A stretch of DNA of 64,000 nucleotides from positions 1 to 64,000 of IMG/VR virus record IMGVR_UViG_3300028610_001490. One strand, 5' to 3'. This document shows, one piece after another, positions 17,332 through 26,293 of the stretch. The position numbers and the translations under genes were made by a program. The first letter of the stretch is position 1, and the number at the start of each line of letters is the position of its first letter. Below the pieces are notes generated by a model. The model saw nothing but the letters and a program-made list of their open reading frames with translations. It ran no database searches and was not told the DNA's origin. This DNA is from a virus.

Positions 17332-17914
17332 CCATTGACTCCCATTTAGTTTGTGATCTTTGTAATTTGGGATGGGATACAAGTAAGTGAAGAACAACAG
17401 ATTGAAAAGCTTCTGTATGAGGAGTAATCCTATCCTCATGAACAATAGAAACAACAACGCATGCCTGAGCATTTTGTTTAGTGTAGCCACCGTCTCTACC
17501 AACAACACCCAGAACTCTAGCCCCCACTGTTGTAGCACAATCTATTGCCTTGACCAAGTTAGAACTTATTCCAGTCGCCCCACCTCCAACAGAAAAAATA
17601 AGAATTGCATCGTTTGAATTGATTTTACTTGTTCTTAGCCATGATGAAAACACACACTCAAACCCACTATCATTCGTTCTTGCGGTTAATTCTGCCACAT
17701 TGTCTGTAGGAGCATACGACTCTATACCACAAATTTTTCTAAAATCATTTACAGCATGGCTAGAAATTGAAGAGCCACCACCATTCCCAAGAATAAACAA
17801 CCTGCCTTTCGCCTTGCGCACATGATACAAAATTTCAACCATAGATTCTATTTCTTCATGATCAAAATTATTAATAATAAACCTTGATTCTTCTAAATAT
17901 TTTCTAGCAAACAT
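17324..17914 (-). CDS. gmhA: SIS-domain phosphoheptose isomerase, GmhA-like
   Basis: 196 residues, the usual GmhA length. FILGNGGGSSISSHAVNDF is the sugar-phosphate loop; LIFSVGGGATGIS the second SIS loop; HTEAFQSVVLHLL carries the C-terminal catalytic residues. GmhA converts sedoheptulose 7-phosphate to D-glycero-D-manno-heptose 7-phosphate in the cytosol. Flanked by gmhB- and hddC-like genes, abutting the latter by one base. Confidence 0.88.
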   Translation of the reverse strand: MFARKYLEESRFIINNFDHEEIESMVEILYHVRKAKGRLFILGNGGGSSISSHAVNDFRKICGIESYAPTDNVAELTARTNDSGFECVFSSWLRTSKINSNDAILIFSVGGGATGISSNLVKAIDCATTVGARVLGVVGRDGGYTKQNAQACVVVSIVHEDRITPHTEAFQSVVLHLLVSHPKLQRSQTKWESMDE

Positions 17915-18616
17915 TTAATTTCCTTTAGTTTTTGTTATATACTCCTCAAAATCTTTCAATCCTTCTGGAGATCCTATCTCATAAAATCTGGATTTCATTT
18001 CATATCCCATAATTCTATTGTGTTGATGGTTATAAACTTCACTCAAGTCATATTTGATATTAGGTTTTAACACATCAAATGCTTCTTTATTAAAAACAGA
18101 TAATCCATAATCAATGTGTTCCATTTCAGTTGTGCTGCTTTTCTTGCCATATTTTATAATTCGTCCATCCCTATATAAAACATTGCTCTTATCATATTTG
18201 TTTTGATTTTTATAAACCGTCATCATGCCCGATTTGTTCCAACATAGCTGTACAAAAGCATATCCAACTTCAACAAAGTCTACTGGCAAATAACTATCAC
18301 CATACATTACAAAAAAACATTCTCCCAGTAGTGGAAGCGCTTTTTTTATTGCTCCTGCAGTTCCCAATGGCGTCCGTTCAATTGAATAAGATATTTTTAA
18401 TCCGAATCTTTGTGTCCCTACAACATCAATTATTTTATTTGCTAAATGCCCTACACACAATACGACATTTTTAAATCCATTTTTGCTCAATAATTCTAAC
18501 TGGTAAAAAATAAATGGCTTGTTGGCAATTGTTATCAATGATTTAGGAACATTATTTCCTTGTTCTATTCGTGTTCCCAAGCCACCACAAAGAATTGTTA
18601 TTGTTGGAAGTTTCAT
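17915..18616 (-). CDS. Sugar-1-phosphate nucleotidyltransferase, HddC-like
   Basis: 233 residues. ILCGGLGTRIEQ...PKSLI is the nucleotide-binding signature and FVMYGDSYLPVDF contains the metal-binding aspartate. Size and context (HddA, GmhA, GmhB neighbours) point to D-glycero-alpha-D-manno-heptose 1-phosphate guanylyltransferase, giving GDP-heptose. Which nucleotide is used is inferred from context. Confidence 0.8.
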   Translation of the reverse strand: MKLPTITILCGGLGTRIEQGNNVPKSLITIANKPFIFYQLELLSKNGFKNVVLCVGHLANKIIDVVGTQRFGLKISYSIERTPLGTAGAIKKALPLLGECFFVMYGDSYLPVDFVEVGYAFVQLCWNKSGMMTVYKNQNKYDKSNVLYRDGRIIKYGKKSSTTEMEHIDYGLSVFNKEAFDVLKPNIKYDLSEVYNHQHNRIMGYEMKSRFYEIGSPEGLKDFEEYITKTKGN

Positions 18617-19587
18617 ACTATTCGTTGACTACCCTCAAAATCAAATGAAAAAACTAGCTCTTGCAAGCTATTTTTTTTCATATATTGTTTTAGTTTCCTT
18701 TTGTTTTCTATATAGCCAAGCAAAAATCCACCATTGCCAGATCCAACCAATTTCATTCCTATTGCGCCATTATTTAAAGCATCATTTCTAATTTGCTCTA
18801 TTTTGGGAGAGGTGTTGGTTCGCTCTTTTTTATTGTCCCATTGTACATTAAGCATTTCAGCAAATTCTTGCATCTTTCCTTTCTCAAGAAGTTTTTTTGA
18901 TAATATTCCTATTTCTTTCAAATTCATAAGATTAGATAACATTGCCTTATCATTATTTTTCGTAGCCTTGTCTTGAAAATACAATACGTTGTTGGTATTA
19001 TGTTCAATATTTGTATAAAACAACATTAGATTCTCTTGAAGTTTTTCCAATGTGTCATGTGAAATATTGAGTGGAACATGTTTGACATTTCCGTTCTTCT
19101 GAAATTCTAAACACATAATTCCGCCTAACGAAGATATATATTCATCTTGTTTGCCCTGTATCATACCCAATTTATCAATATTAATATTGCAAGCTAGTTC
19201 AGCAATTTCATGTGGCAATGTTGCTATATTTTTATGCAAATATAAAGCCTTTAAAAGAGCTACAGTAAATGCACCGCTACTTCCCAATCCACTTCCATTG
19301 GATGGCACATCGGCATGAGAAACAATTTCAAGTTGGGGTGTTTGAAAATCGAGTAATTTTATACATTCCTTTATAATTGGATGTGAAATATCTTGAGGAG
19401 ATTTTACATTTTCTGTTTTAGAATATTTTAAAATAATTTTTTCTGTAAAAGTTCTATGAATGCTTATATAAATATATTTATTGATTGCTGCAGAGATGCA
19501 AAATCCGCCATGATTGTGAGAAAAACTTCCCAAATCAGTTCCACCTCCGCCAAGCGTAATTCTCAATGGGCTACGAACAATAATCAT
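18613..19587 (-). CDS. hddA: GHMP kinase, HddA-like
   Basis: 324 residues. MIIVRSPLRITLGGGGTDL is the N-terminal signature of heptose-7-phosphate 1-kinases of the HddA type, and PSNGSGLGSSGAFTVALL is the GHMP phosphate loop; C-terminal GMKLVGSGNGGFLLG completes the fold. It would make D-glycero-alpha-D-manno-heptose 1,7-bisphosphate. Overlaps the HddC-like gene by 4 bp and the HNH gene by 17 bp. Confidence 0.88.
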   Translation of the reverse strand: MIIVRSPLRITLGGGGTDLGSFSHNHGGFCISAAINKYIYISIHRTFTEKIILKYSKTENVKSPQDISHPIIKECIKLLDFQTPQLEIVSHADVPSNGSGLGSSGAFTVALLKALYLHKNIATLPHEIAELACNINIDKLGMIQGKQDEYISSLGGIMCLEFQKNGNVKHVPLNISHDTLEKLQENLMLFYTNIEHNTNNVLYFQDKATKNNDKAMLSNLMNLKEIGILSKKLLEKGKMQEFAEMLNVQWDNKKERTNTSPKIEQIRNDALNNGAIGMKLVGSGNGGFLLGYIENKRKLKQYMKKNSLQELVFSFDFEGSQRIV

Positions 19588-20065
19588 TGGGCAATTCCAA
19601 TAGATGCTTCCAAGACTTCTCTTTCCTTATATTGTATATAGTATCAATACAAACGCCATACTTACTAGCAATATTTTTAACTGTGTCAGACCTACACTCC
19701 TCTCTTATGTTCATTACCTTATTTTCATCAAGTTTTGCATAATGACTTTCTGAGCCACAAAGACTTCTTTGCCTTCCTTTATTGTCCCTATCTCTTACAT
19801 TATCAATATGAGTTCCTAAATCTAAATGTCTTGGATTGCAACAGGGCGGATTGTCGCATTTATGCATAACAATAAGCCCATCTATTTCTTTTTTATAAGT
19901 TATCAAAAATGAAAATCTGTGTGCTCTTACAATCTTTTTGCCCACGCCAAGTCTGCCATAATTCTTTCTGTCTTTGAAGGCTTTCCACTCCCAACACTCA
20001 TCCTCAGATTTTTTATCCACATACCCCCAAAATCTTTCAATATCTTTTTGATCATATTTTATCAT
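19571..20065 (-). CDS. HNH endonuclease
   Basis: 164 residues. CWEWKAF, then AHRFSFLI, then MHKCDNPPCCNPRHLDLGT form the HNH_3-type zinc nuclease core (about residues 24-92), followed by a C-terminal helix-turn-helix (ASKYGVCIDTIYNIRK). A homing endonuclease inserted between two sugar genes: its ATGA overlaps the oxidoreductase stop and its 3' end overlaps the kinase start, so it keeps the operon's coupled translation. Confidence 0.88.
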   Translation of the reverse strand: MIKYDQKDIERFWGYVDKKSEDECWEWKAFKDRKNYGRLGVGKKIVRAHRFSFLITYKKEIDGLIVMHKCDNPPCCNPRHLDLGTHIDNVRDRDNKGRQRSLCGSESHYAKLDENKVMNIREECRSDTVKNIASKYGVCIDTIYNIRKEKSWKHLLELPNDYCS

Positions 20066-21051
20066 CTATTCACCTTATAAACTTTCTCTACAACATCCAA
20101 AACCATTCCAGCATGATATAATCCTGGCTCTGGGCTTCTGTTTTCAGTAATATCTCTATAAAATTCTTTATATTCAATTCCCCAAGAGTTATCTGGTTTT
20201 GGATATTCATAATGTGTAATATCTGGAATGCCTAAATCTGGAGACATCTTGTAATATGAAAGTCTCTCAATACCGTAAGATCCGCCTAAGCCCTCAATTT
20301 GAAGTTTTCCAGTTCTGCCATATATTTCAAATGAAAACATATTGCGCCATTCAGTACAGCTTGCATGGAGAAATGCCATTTGATCATTTTTAGTTCTGAG
20401 CCACATAAAGCCATTATCTTCTACAGGCATATCCCAAAAATAGGTGTTTGTAAATCCACCAACTTCATTAAAATTTTCCAAAAACATTAGAGAAAGGTCA
20501 ATTAAATGGCTTCCCTGGTCGAGAGTTTCGCCGCCTCCTGATAGTGCTAGATTAGATCTCCATTCTTTGTTATATCCTCTTCTTCCGCCATGACCATATC
20601 TACCTCGTATAAACATAATTTGTCCAATGCCATTATAATATTGAATAATTTTTCGTGCCTTCATAATGGCTGGATGATAACGATGATTATAACCTATCCT
20701 TACTTTAACATTGTTTTCTGTGGCTGCAGCCATAAGTTCAACAATCTCTATGGTACTTATTCCTCCTGGTTTCTCTATAAAAACATGTTTGCCAGCACTG
20801 ATTGCCTTCAAAGCATTGGGAGCCAAATAAGCATTTGGAGTACAAATAAATACAGCATCAACTGTTGATAACATGCCGTCTGTTGTTGTGGTTGCAATTG
20901 CACTCGCCCCATCTAATCCATTAACCATCTTCTGTGCTTTGTTAATATCAGAATCTACACAAAGTTTTAATGATCCATATGGTAAATATTTAGCACGCTT
21001 ATTTCCCATAAGGCCACACCCAACAATCCCAAAGCGCAAACTATCTACCAT
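20062..21051 (-). CDS. Gfo/Idh/MocA family oxidoreductase
   Basis: 329 residues. FGIVGCGLMGNKRA Rossmann motif (residues 7-20), FIEKPGG catalytic EKP motif (about 93-99) and a C-terminal alpha/beta domain with GGGETLDQGSHLIDL. NAD(P)-dependent oxidation or reduction of a sugar ring; probably acts on a nucleotide-linked sugar intermediate of the cassette. Confidence 0.88.
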   Translation of the reverse strand: MVDSLRFGIVGCGLMGNKRAKYLPYGSLKLCVDSDINKAQKMVNGLDGASAIATTTTDGMLSTVDAVFICTPNAYLAPNALKAISAGKHVFIEKPGGISTIEIVELMAAATENNVKVRIGYNHRYHPAIMKARKIIQYYNGIGQIMFIRGRYGHGGRRGYNKEWRSNLALSGGGETLDQGSHLIDLSLMFLENFNEVGGFTNTYFWDMPVEDNGFMWLRTKNDQMAFLHASCTEWRNMFSFEIYGRTGKLQIEGLGGSYGIERLSYYKMSPDLGIPDITHYEYPKPDNSWGIEYKEFYRDITENRSPEPGLYHAGMVLDVVEKVYKVNR

Positions 21052-21886
21052 AATTTTTATCCAATGAATTTGGAATACCCCTGCAATCTCTTGCAGTCAA
21101 TCTTCGCAAAGTATATACATTGCTTTCTATAATTTTTTGTTTTATTCGCAATATGTCTTCCCAATTGTCCCACATTGCGCTCATTGTTTTTCCAGTTATG
21201 CCATTGCTTTCTTCTGAAAGTAAAAACATAGCGAGATTAATCGCATCGCTACTAACAGAGGGGTTACGTTCTTTTACTCTTTGGGCTTTTTGATATTCTT
21301 CTTTTCCCACCAAATCAATTCCCGCAACAAGAGTTTCTTCAGTCATATTTGAATACATTATGCCAGGAGAGACACAATTAACATCTATACCTATCTCTTT
21401 CAATTCTTCTGCAAGATTTTCAGACAGCCTAACAAGACCAGTTTTAGAAACTGCATAGGGAGAAAACATTGGTCTGGGAGAGACAGCACCTCCGCCAGAC
21501 AAATTGATTATTTTACTTCCTATTTTCATTTTAGGTATCAATATTCTCATTAACTGAAATGGTGCAGTTAAATTCGTTTGAATCGCCTTATGCCATTCCT
21601 TAGATGAAAGCATCCAAGTGTTATTAATTTGTCCTTGAATTGCTGCATTATTAATTAGGGCATGAACAATTGGGAACGCAGTAGTTAATCTTAAACAAAC
21701 ACTTGAAGTTTTTTCTTCTTTAGATAAATCACATTTGAACCACCTAATTCTTTTACTTATCAAATCTGGTTTAGTTCTAGAAATTAAGACAAGATTCGCT
21801 CCTTCATCATGGCATCTTTGTGCTATTGCCAAGCCCAATCCTCTACTGGCTCCTGTAATTACAATGTTCTTATCTTGTAGTTTCAT
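21041..21886 (-). CDS. Short-chain dehydrogenase/reductase
   Basis: 281 residues. NIVITGASRGLGLAIA cofactor motif, NNAAIQ, active-site serine in IINLSGGGAV and YAVSK (Tyr-Lys pair). Classical SDR with an extra 35-residue C-terminal tail. Likely reduces a keto-sugar. Overlaps the Gfo/Idh gene by 11 bp and the epimerase by 4 bp. Confidence 0.88.
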   Translation of the reverse strand: MKLQDKNIVITGASRGLGLAIAQRCHDEGANLVLISRTKPDLISKRIRWFKCDLSKEEKTSSVCLRLTTAFPIVHALINNAAIQGQINNTWMLSSKEWHKAIQTNLTAPFQLMRILIPKMKIGSKIINLSGGGAVSPRPMFSPYAVSKTGLVRLSENLAEELKEIGIDVNCVSPGIMYSNMTEETLVAGIDLVGKEEYQKAQRVKERNPSVSSDAINLAMFLLSEESNGITGKTMSAMWDNWEDILRIKQKIIESNVYTLRRLTARDCRGIPNSLDKNYGR

Positions 21887-22827
21887 AAATTATTCACACA
21901 ATCCTTTTCTATTAAAAAATCCAAAGTCTCTTGTATTGATTCTTTAATAGTATACTTTGGTTTCCATCCTAACGACATTATCTTTGCGATATCTAACCAA
22001 ATAAATGAATTATCTCCCTTCCAACTTTCTCCAGTAAAAGAAAATTTAGGAAGTAAATTTAAATGTTCAGCTACAACTCTTGCACAATCTGTTACACTTA
22101 AATATTCATCTGTTCCCAAATTAAAAATATTTACTTGCTCTTTTGATTTATCAATTGCTACCAACATTCCCTCAATACAGTCTTGCACATTCAAATAACT
22201 TTTACAAATGGTTCCATCTCCAATTATTTCAAGATTATAAACATCTTCTCTCAATTTATTGTAAAAATCTACAACAAATCCCTTATGGTAATTTTTCCCA
22301 AGCAATGACACAAACCTAAATATCCAACTTTGAAATCCATATCCTTCACAATATGCTTGTATTAAACTTTCTCCAGCTAATTTAGAAGCTCCATATAATG
22401 ATGTTTGAATTGGAAATGGCGCATCTTCTGGAATAGGAACATCTTTTGTTTCTCCATATACAGACCCAGTAGAAGCAAACATAATATTTTTTATTTTATT
22501 TTTTCGCATTGCTTCTAAGATTGTAAATGTTCCCATTGTATTTTGATTTAAGTCTTTTTCAGGAGTTTTTAATCCATACCTAACATCTGCATTTGCAGCC
22601 AAATGAAAAATAAAACCACAATCTTTCATTGCCCATGTTAAATTTTCAAAATCTAGTATGTCACCATTTATCATACAAAAATTAGAAAATTTATATGCGT
22701 CATATAGATACTTGCTTTTCCCAGTACTAAAATTATCATATCCTACAACTTCATATCCATCAGTTAGCAGCCTATCAACTAGGTTGCTTCCAACAAATCC
22801 TGCAGCGCCAGTAACAAACGCTTTCAT
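21883..22827 (-). CDS. NAD-dependent nucleotide-sugar epimerase/dehydratase
   Basis: 314 residues, extended SDR. FVTGAAGFVGSNLVDRL NAD motif, ASTGSVYGE with catalytic serine, YGASKLAGE with Tyr-Lys. Similar to UDP-glucose 4-epimerase-type enzymes. The exact substrate is unknown. Confidence 0.87.
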   Translation of the reverse strand: MKAFVTGAAGFVGSNLVDRLLTDGYEVVGYDNFSTGKSKYLYDAYKFSNFCMINGDILDFENLTWAMKDCGFIFHLAANADVRYGLKTPEKDLNQNTMGTFTILEAMRKNKIKNIMFASTGSVYGETKDVPIPEDAPFPIQTSLYGASKLAGESLIQAYCEGYGFQSWIFRFVSLLGKNYHKGFVVDFYNKLREDVYNLEIIGDGTICKSYLNVQDCIEGMLVAIDKSKEQVNIFNLGTDEYLSVTDCARVVAEHLNLLPKFSFTGESWKGDNSFIWLDIAKIMSLGWKPKYTIKESIQETLDFLIEKDCVNNL

Positions 22828-23912
22828 TCATTATATCCTTTATCAATAATTTCTTTGCATGTATTTAAAATCTTAGATACATTCTTATCTATAGTTTGAT
22901 TCATTGCAAATTTATATGGTTCTTCTTTAGCAAACTTGCGATGATCATCAAGATTTTGTATCATTTCTTCTATTGTTGTGTACCAAATATTTTGTTGATT
23001 TTTTATTACTTTCCCATACTGTTTAATATCATCATACGATTTATTATCTGATCCAATCCAAGGAATTTTCAACAACATATATTCAAGTGGCTTAATCCAA
23101 GAACGTCTTTGATCATATTGTCCGCAGAGTGGAGCTAACCCAATGTCAAAATTAGCTAAAACTTTAGGCCATTCAGAAAATTTAACAAATTTATTATAAG
23201 TTTTCTTATCGTCTGGCAAATTAATTTTATCATATACTCTCTTATCGCCAGCAATCATAATCTTTACTTGAGGATAATTTTTACATATTTTTTGTAATGC
23301 TTTTATTATTCCACTCTCTTCAAAACTTTGCACATGAGAAAGACTTCCGCCCCATCCTATGATTATATTATCACCATTGTCTTCTTTTATAACATTTTTA
23401 TAATGAGTAATATCGACATAGTTAGGAACATAATATGCATCTGAGTACCTATCCCAATCTTTCATCAAAACTTTAGACGGTAACATAATTCCCGCCACCA
23501 TTCTCAGCCCCCACTTAAATTGTGTTAGGGGCAATGGCTTTATCTCAACATCTACCTCTCCCTCTGGAGTTTTATTTTTTGCAGATCCTAAAACCCAAAA
23601 TGGATAGGCAATGTTAGTGTCACGCATCATATCATATGCATCATCAAAGTTTGCAACTATCATTTTATTACGAACTTTCCAGTACATAATCATTGTCAAA
23701 TTATCACCAAAGAAATTTCTTTCAATGATAATTATGTCTGCCTTGTTACATAGGTTTTGTACTTCTGGTGAATTTGCAGCAAATTGACCAGAATTAATTA
23801 AATAAGCCTCATTTTTCTTTGTTTTATTAATGGCATCAACTGGCATCACACATCTCCAATTGGTGGTATTATATTCCTTGTAGGAATCCGCATAAACATA
23901 TACAATTATCAA
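22824..23912 (-). CDS. Glycosyltransferase, GT-B type
   Basis: 362 residues. The C-terminal half has IIGWGGSLSHVQSF, FDIGLAPL and WIKPLEYMLLKIPWIGS, the donor-binding pattern of GT4-like enzymes with the conserved glutamate in PLEY. First gene of the cassette after tRNA-Asp; ribosome site GGAGATAAAA. Confidence 0.8.
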   Translation of the reverse strand: MIIVYVYADSYKEYNTTNWRCVMPVDAINKTKKNEAYLINSGQFAANSPEVQNLCNKADIIIIERNFFGDNLTMIMYWKVRNKMIVANFDDAYDMMRDTNIAYPFWVLGSAKNKTPEGEVDVEIKPLPLTQFKWGLRMVAGIMLPSKVLMKDWDRYSDAYYVPNYVDITHYKNVIKEDNGDNIIIGWGGSLSHVQSFEESGIIKALQKICKNYPQVKIMIAGDKRVYDKINLPDDKKTYNKFVKFSEWPKVLANFDIGLAPLCGQYDQRRSWIKPLEYMLLKIPWIGSDNKSYDDIKQYGKVIKNQQNIWYTTIEEMIQNLDDHRKFAKEEPYKFAMNQTIDKNVSKILNTCKEIIDKGYNE

Positions 23913-23953
23913 TTTTATCTCCTCATTCCACGCATATTGTTAAAAGCAAAAAC

Positions 23954-24026
23954 GCTGATGACGAGATTTGAACTCGCAAGCCTTCTGTTCGACAGACAGA
24001 TGTGCTACCATTTACACCACACCAGC
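23954..24026 (-). tRNA. tRNA-Asp(GTC)
   Basis: 73-nt cloverleaf: acceptor GCTGGTG/CATCAGC (one G-T pair), anticodon stem TCTGT/ACAGA with loop CTGTCGA, T arm GCGAG/CTCGT with loop TTCAAAT. CCA is not encoded. It heads the glycan operon. Confidence 0.92.
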
Positions 24027-24050
24027 ACAATAAAATTTTCACTAATTCAA

Positions 24051-24079
24051 ATTATACCACACAATTGTTATTTTGTCAA
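24051..24079 (-). promoter_or_regulatory. Sigma-70 promoter for tRNA-Asp and glycan operon
   Basis: Consensus TTGACA (24079-24074) and TATAAT (24056-24051) with 17-bp spacer. No other convincing promoter or junction motif is seen before the 18-gene cassette, so it probably supplies the whole operon by read-through. Confidence 0.9.
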
Positions 24080-24108
24080 TGGTTATTTTATAATATTTCC
24101 AAATAAAA

Positions 24109-24264
24109 TCAAAGTTTTATTTCAAATTGTAACAAGAAACATAATACAATTCCACCTATAATAAGAAATAAAAAATTAGCTAATCCCAACACATATACAG
24201 GTAAATATAAAACTATTCCAATTAAAGCAATATTTATTATCCATTTGCCAATAATTCGTAACAT
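24109..24264 (-). CDS. Small membrane protein
   Basis: 51 residues, almost wholly hydrophobic with two likely membrane segments (about 9-27 and 30-46). Starts just after the stop of the guanylate kinase-like gene. Its TGA lies in the junction motif at 24103-24120. Confidence 0.6.
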   Translation of the reverse strand: MLRIIGKWIINIALIGIVLYLPVYVLGLANFLFLIIGGIVLCFLLQFEIKL

Positions 24265-24266
24265 AT

Positions 24267-24785
24267 TTATTTATTTTCCAATGTGTTTGTTATATCAAAT
24301 AAAATTTCTTGGATTTTTCTATTGCTATCAATGATGTGTGTAACTTCACTTTCAATTCCTTGAAAAACTCCTTGGTCTGAAAATATTCGTTTTACTATTT
24401 CCATGATTTCATCGCCTCGTTTTGCCATACGAATTAGCCTTTCCCTTTCTGTACATTTCAAATAAAAAGATGTAATATTTAGGTTTTTCATTTTCTTTAA
24501 TTGTCGTAATCCACTTGGTTCTACAACTACAACAGCATCATTTGTGCAATCGTCTTTAGCAATGCCATAATGCCAACCACGATATGTAACGTGTTCTGCA
24601 AAAAATCCATCTTGCTTATTATACTCAAAAGCCTCTTCAGTTAAAAAATGATAGTCTTTCCCATCGTTTTCGCTGGATCTTCCTGGCCGTGTAGTGTAAG
24701 ATATTATTTTATCGTATCCCAATTTTACTAATTCGTTTTCAATAGTGCTTTTCCCTGATGCAGATTCTCCCATGAGTACAATCAT
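24267..24785 (-). CDS. Guanylate kinase-like protein
   Basis: 172 residues. P-loop GESASGKST (6-14) and SYTTRPGR...NDGKDYHFLTEEAF match the GMP-binding region of guanylate kinase. The C-terminal lid carries ERLIRMAKRGDE. Probably phosphorylates (d)GMP or a modified nucleotide for phage DNA synthesis. Overlaps the 5'-nucleotidase-like gene by 4 bp. Confidence 0.82.
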   Translation of the reverse strand: MIVLMGESASGKSTIENELVKLGYDKIISYTTRPGRSSENDGKDYHFLTEEAFEYNKQDGFFAEHVTYRGWHYGIAKDDCTNDAVVVVEPSGLRQLKKMKNLNITSFYLKCTERERLIRMAKRGDEIMEIVKRIFSDQGVFQGIESEVTHIIDSNRKIQEILFDITNTLENK

Positions 24786-25336
24786 AATTCCGCTGCTTCA
24801 ATCACAAATTTGACACAATTCACTACCTTTTCCCAATTTTCTGCTATAAGAAAACCTGAAGAATTTTTTTGTTCAAGTTCATTCCAAGGTCTTGCATATA
24901 GAATTGATAATCCAGAAAAATTATTTATATTATGTATAGCATCATCAATCATTATGTTTGCTTTGATAAGACTCTTATCGTGGCATTCAAAATAATCCAT
25001 TTTATTACACTCATATCCATGGTCATTTAGCCATCTAAGTTTTCTTCCAGCAGATCCATTGGTAGAAGCTGTTGTAAAAATAACCCTATGTCCCATTCGT
25101 CTTAATCTAATTATGCCAACTTGAGATCCTAGCACTGGATGTATGTAATCATACATGTTTGGATTTTCAATGTAATCAAGAATCTTATTCCCACATTTTG
25201 GACTAACAAACTTCTCTATGTCCCATTCAATTATATCTTGCGGACGAAGATAATCTCTGTAGTCGCGGTTATATTCAAGCAACCACCTAGAAATTAAATC
25301 AGCACACACATCATCTACATCTACCATAACAATCAT
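24782..25336 (-). CDS. HAD 5'-nucleotidase (NT5C-like)
   Basis: 184 residues. MVDVDDVCADL is the nucleophile motif (DxD), FTTAST motif II, and ANIMIDDAIHNI the acidic motif IV. Layout matches 5'(3')-deoxyribonucleotidases, which trim dNMP pools. Coupled to the guanylate kinase-like gene, suggesting nucleotide-pool control. Confidence 0.8.
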   Translation of the reverse strand: MIVMVDVDDVCADLISRWLLEYNRDYRDYLRPQDIIEWDIEKFVSPKCGNKILDYIENPNMYDYIHPVLGSQVGIIRLRRMGHRVIFTTASTNGSAGRKLRWLNDHGYECNKMDYFECHDKSLIKANIMIDDAIHNINNFSGLSILYARPWNELEQKNSSGFLIAENWEKVVNCVKFVIEAAEL

Positions 25337-25367
25337 ATATTTTTCCTGAATAAAATAATCATTTTAT

Positions 25368-25760
25368 TTAAGTATACCACACTTCACCTTCAACTTTGTG
25401 ATATTTTTTTTCATAAACAAGAACGCCCCCTTCTATTGATCCATCCTGAATAGAAAGCATAACATTTTTGTTTTTTAAAAAATCATATTCAATCTTGAGA
25501 TATTTTTCAATGTTATCTTTCTGATCATTCATGTAAAAGACAACGGTTTCAAACTTACCAAATGCATAAACATCTCTATTTAAACTAGATAAGATTGCTT
25601 CTGCATCTTCAAGTTTTGTTGTATAAATGTTTTCATGATGTGCAAAAGTGTTTGCTGTAAAATCATGTGGCATAACAACAACTGTCTTATATATTCCTCC
25701 AAATACAGCTTGTTCTCCTATCCTTTTAGATTTAAAACCCTTTCCTTGAAAAATCAACAT
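25368..25760 (-). CDS. Hypothetical protein
   Basis: 130 residues, mixed alpha/beta, starting MLIFQGKGFKSKRIG. GGAGAACA ribosome site. Flanked on both sides by perfect junction motifs (25350-25367 and 25780-25797). Not recognised. Confidence 0.7.
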   Translation of the reverse strand: MLIFQGKGFKSKRIGEQAVFGGIYKTVVVMPHDFTANTFAHHENIYTTKLEDAEAILSSLNRDVYAFGKFETVVFYMNDQKDNIEKYLKIEYDFLKNKNVMLSIQDGSIEGGVLVYEKKYHKVEGEVWYT

Positions 25761-25800
25761 TCTGTTCTCCTGATATTCAATAAAATGATCGTTTTATCTT

Positions 25801-26091
25801 TTAAAGTTTGAATTGAATTGACGAGAACAAGTACTTATTTATAAAGGGAAACAACACTCTACCACACCACACAATACTCAACCAACCCAAAGGAAGTATA
25901 GAAACAGGAATAAAACTTGCTACAAGCCATCCGTTTTCCTTAGTGTCTTGTTTTATCATATCGGAAAAACACCATGCCAATGATGCCCAAGTTAAGAACA
26001 TAGGCAATCCCATAATTAATATGATAATTCCAATAATATAAAAAATAATTTTCCACAATATCGTATTTATTTTTCTCAATAAAATAGCCAT
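25801..26091 (-). CDS. Membrane protein
   Basis: About 96 residues with two or three hydrophobic segments. The start is unclear: the ATG at 26091 lies within the variable centre of the junction motif (26079-26096), and there is no GGAG; a TTG a dozen codons later is an alternative. Function unknown. Confidence 0.55.
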   Translation of the reverse strand: MAILLRKINTILWKIIFYIIGIIILIMGLPMFLTWASLAWCFSDMIKQDTKENGWLVASFIPVSILPLGWLSIVWCGRVLFPFINKYLFSSIQFKL

Positions 26092-26092
26092 T

Positions 26093-26284
26093 TTATTTAT
26101 CGTCATCGTTCCAATGATTTCCAATCCACCAAAATATAACAATAACTATTGCCGCAGAACTAAACACTAAAGTTATTATTGGTAAATCTAGCCAATCTCC
26201 ATCGAACTGTGTTACACACCAAATACAACTTGCATATGTTCCGCCGCACAAAAATGCCAATGCGTACTTTATTCCTTGTATCAT
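26093..26284 (-). CDS. Small membrane protein
   Basis: 63 residues with two hydrophobic segments (about 5-24 and 34-54) and an acidic C-terminus (DDDK). GGAGATAAA ribosome site. Function unknown. Confidence 0.65.
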   Translation of the reverse strand: MIQGIKYALAFLCGGTYASCIWCVTQFDGDWLDLPIITLVFSSAAIVIVIFWWIGNHWNDDDK

Positions 26285-26293
26285 TTTATCTCC

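Noticed and set aside
17332-17538. N-terminal extension of the GmhB-like gene with hydrophobic segment
   Set aside because: This stretch is the isomerase gene read in another frame; the HAD domain starts at the ATG at 17331.
25371-25399. Sigma-70 promoter near AGTATA at 25371
   Set aside because: No recognisable -35 at 16-18 bp; the sequence is within a coding region end.
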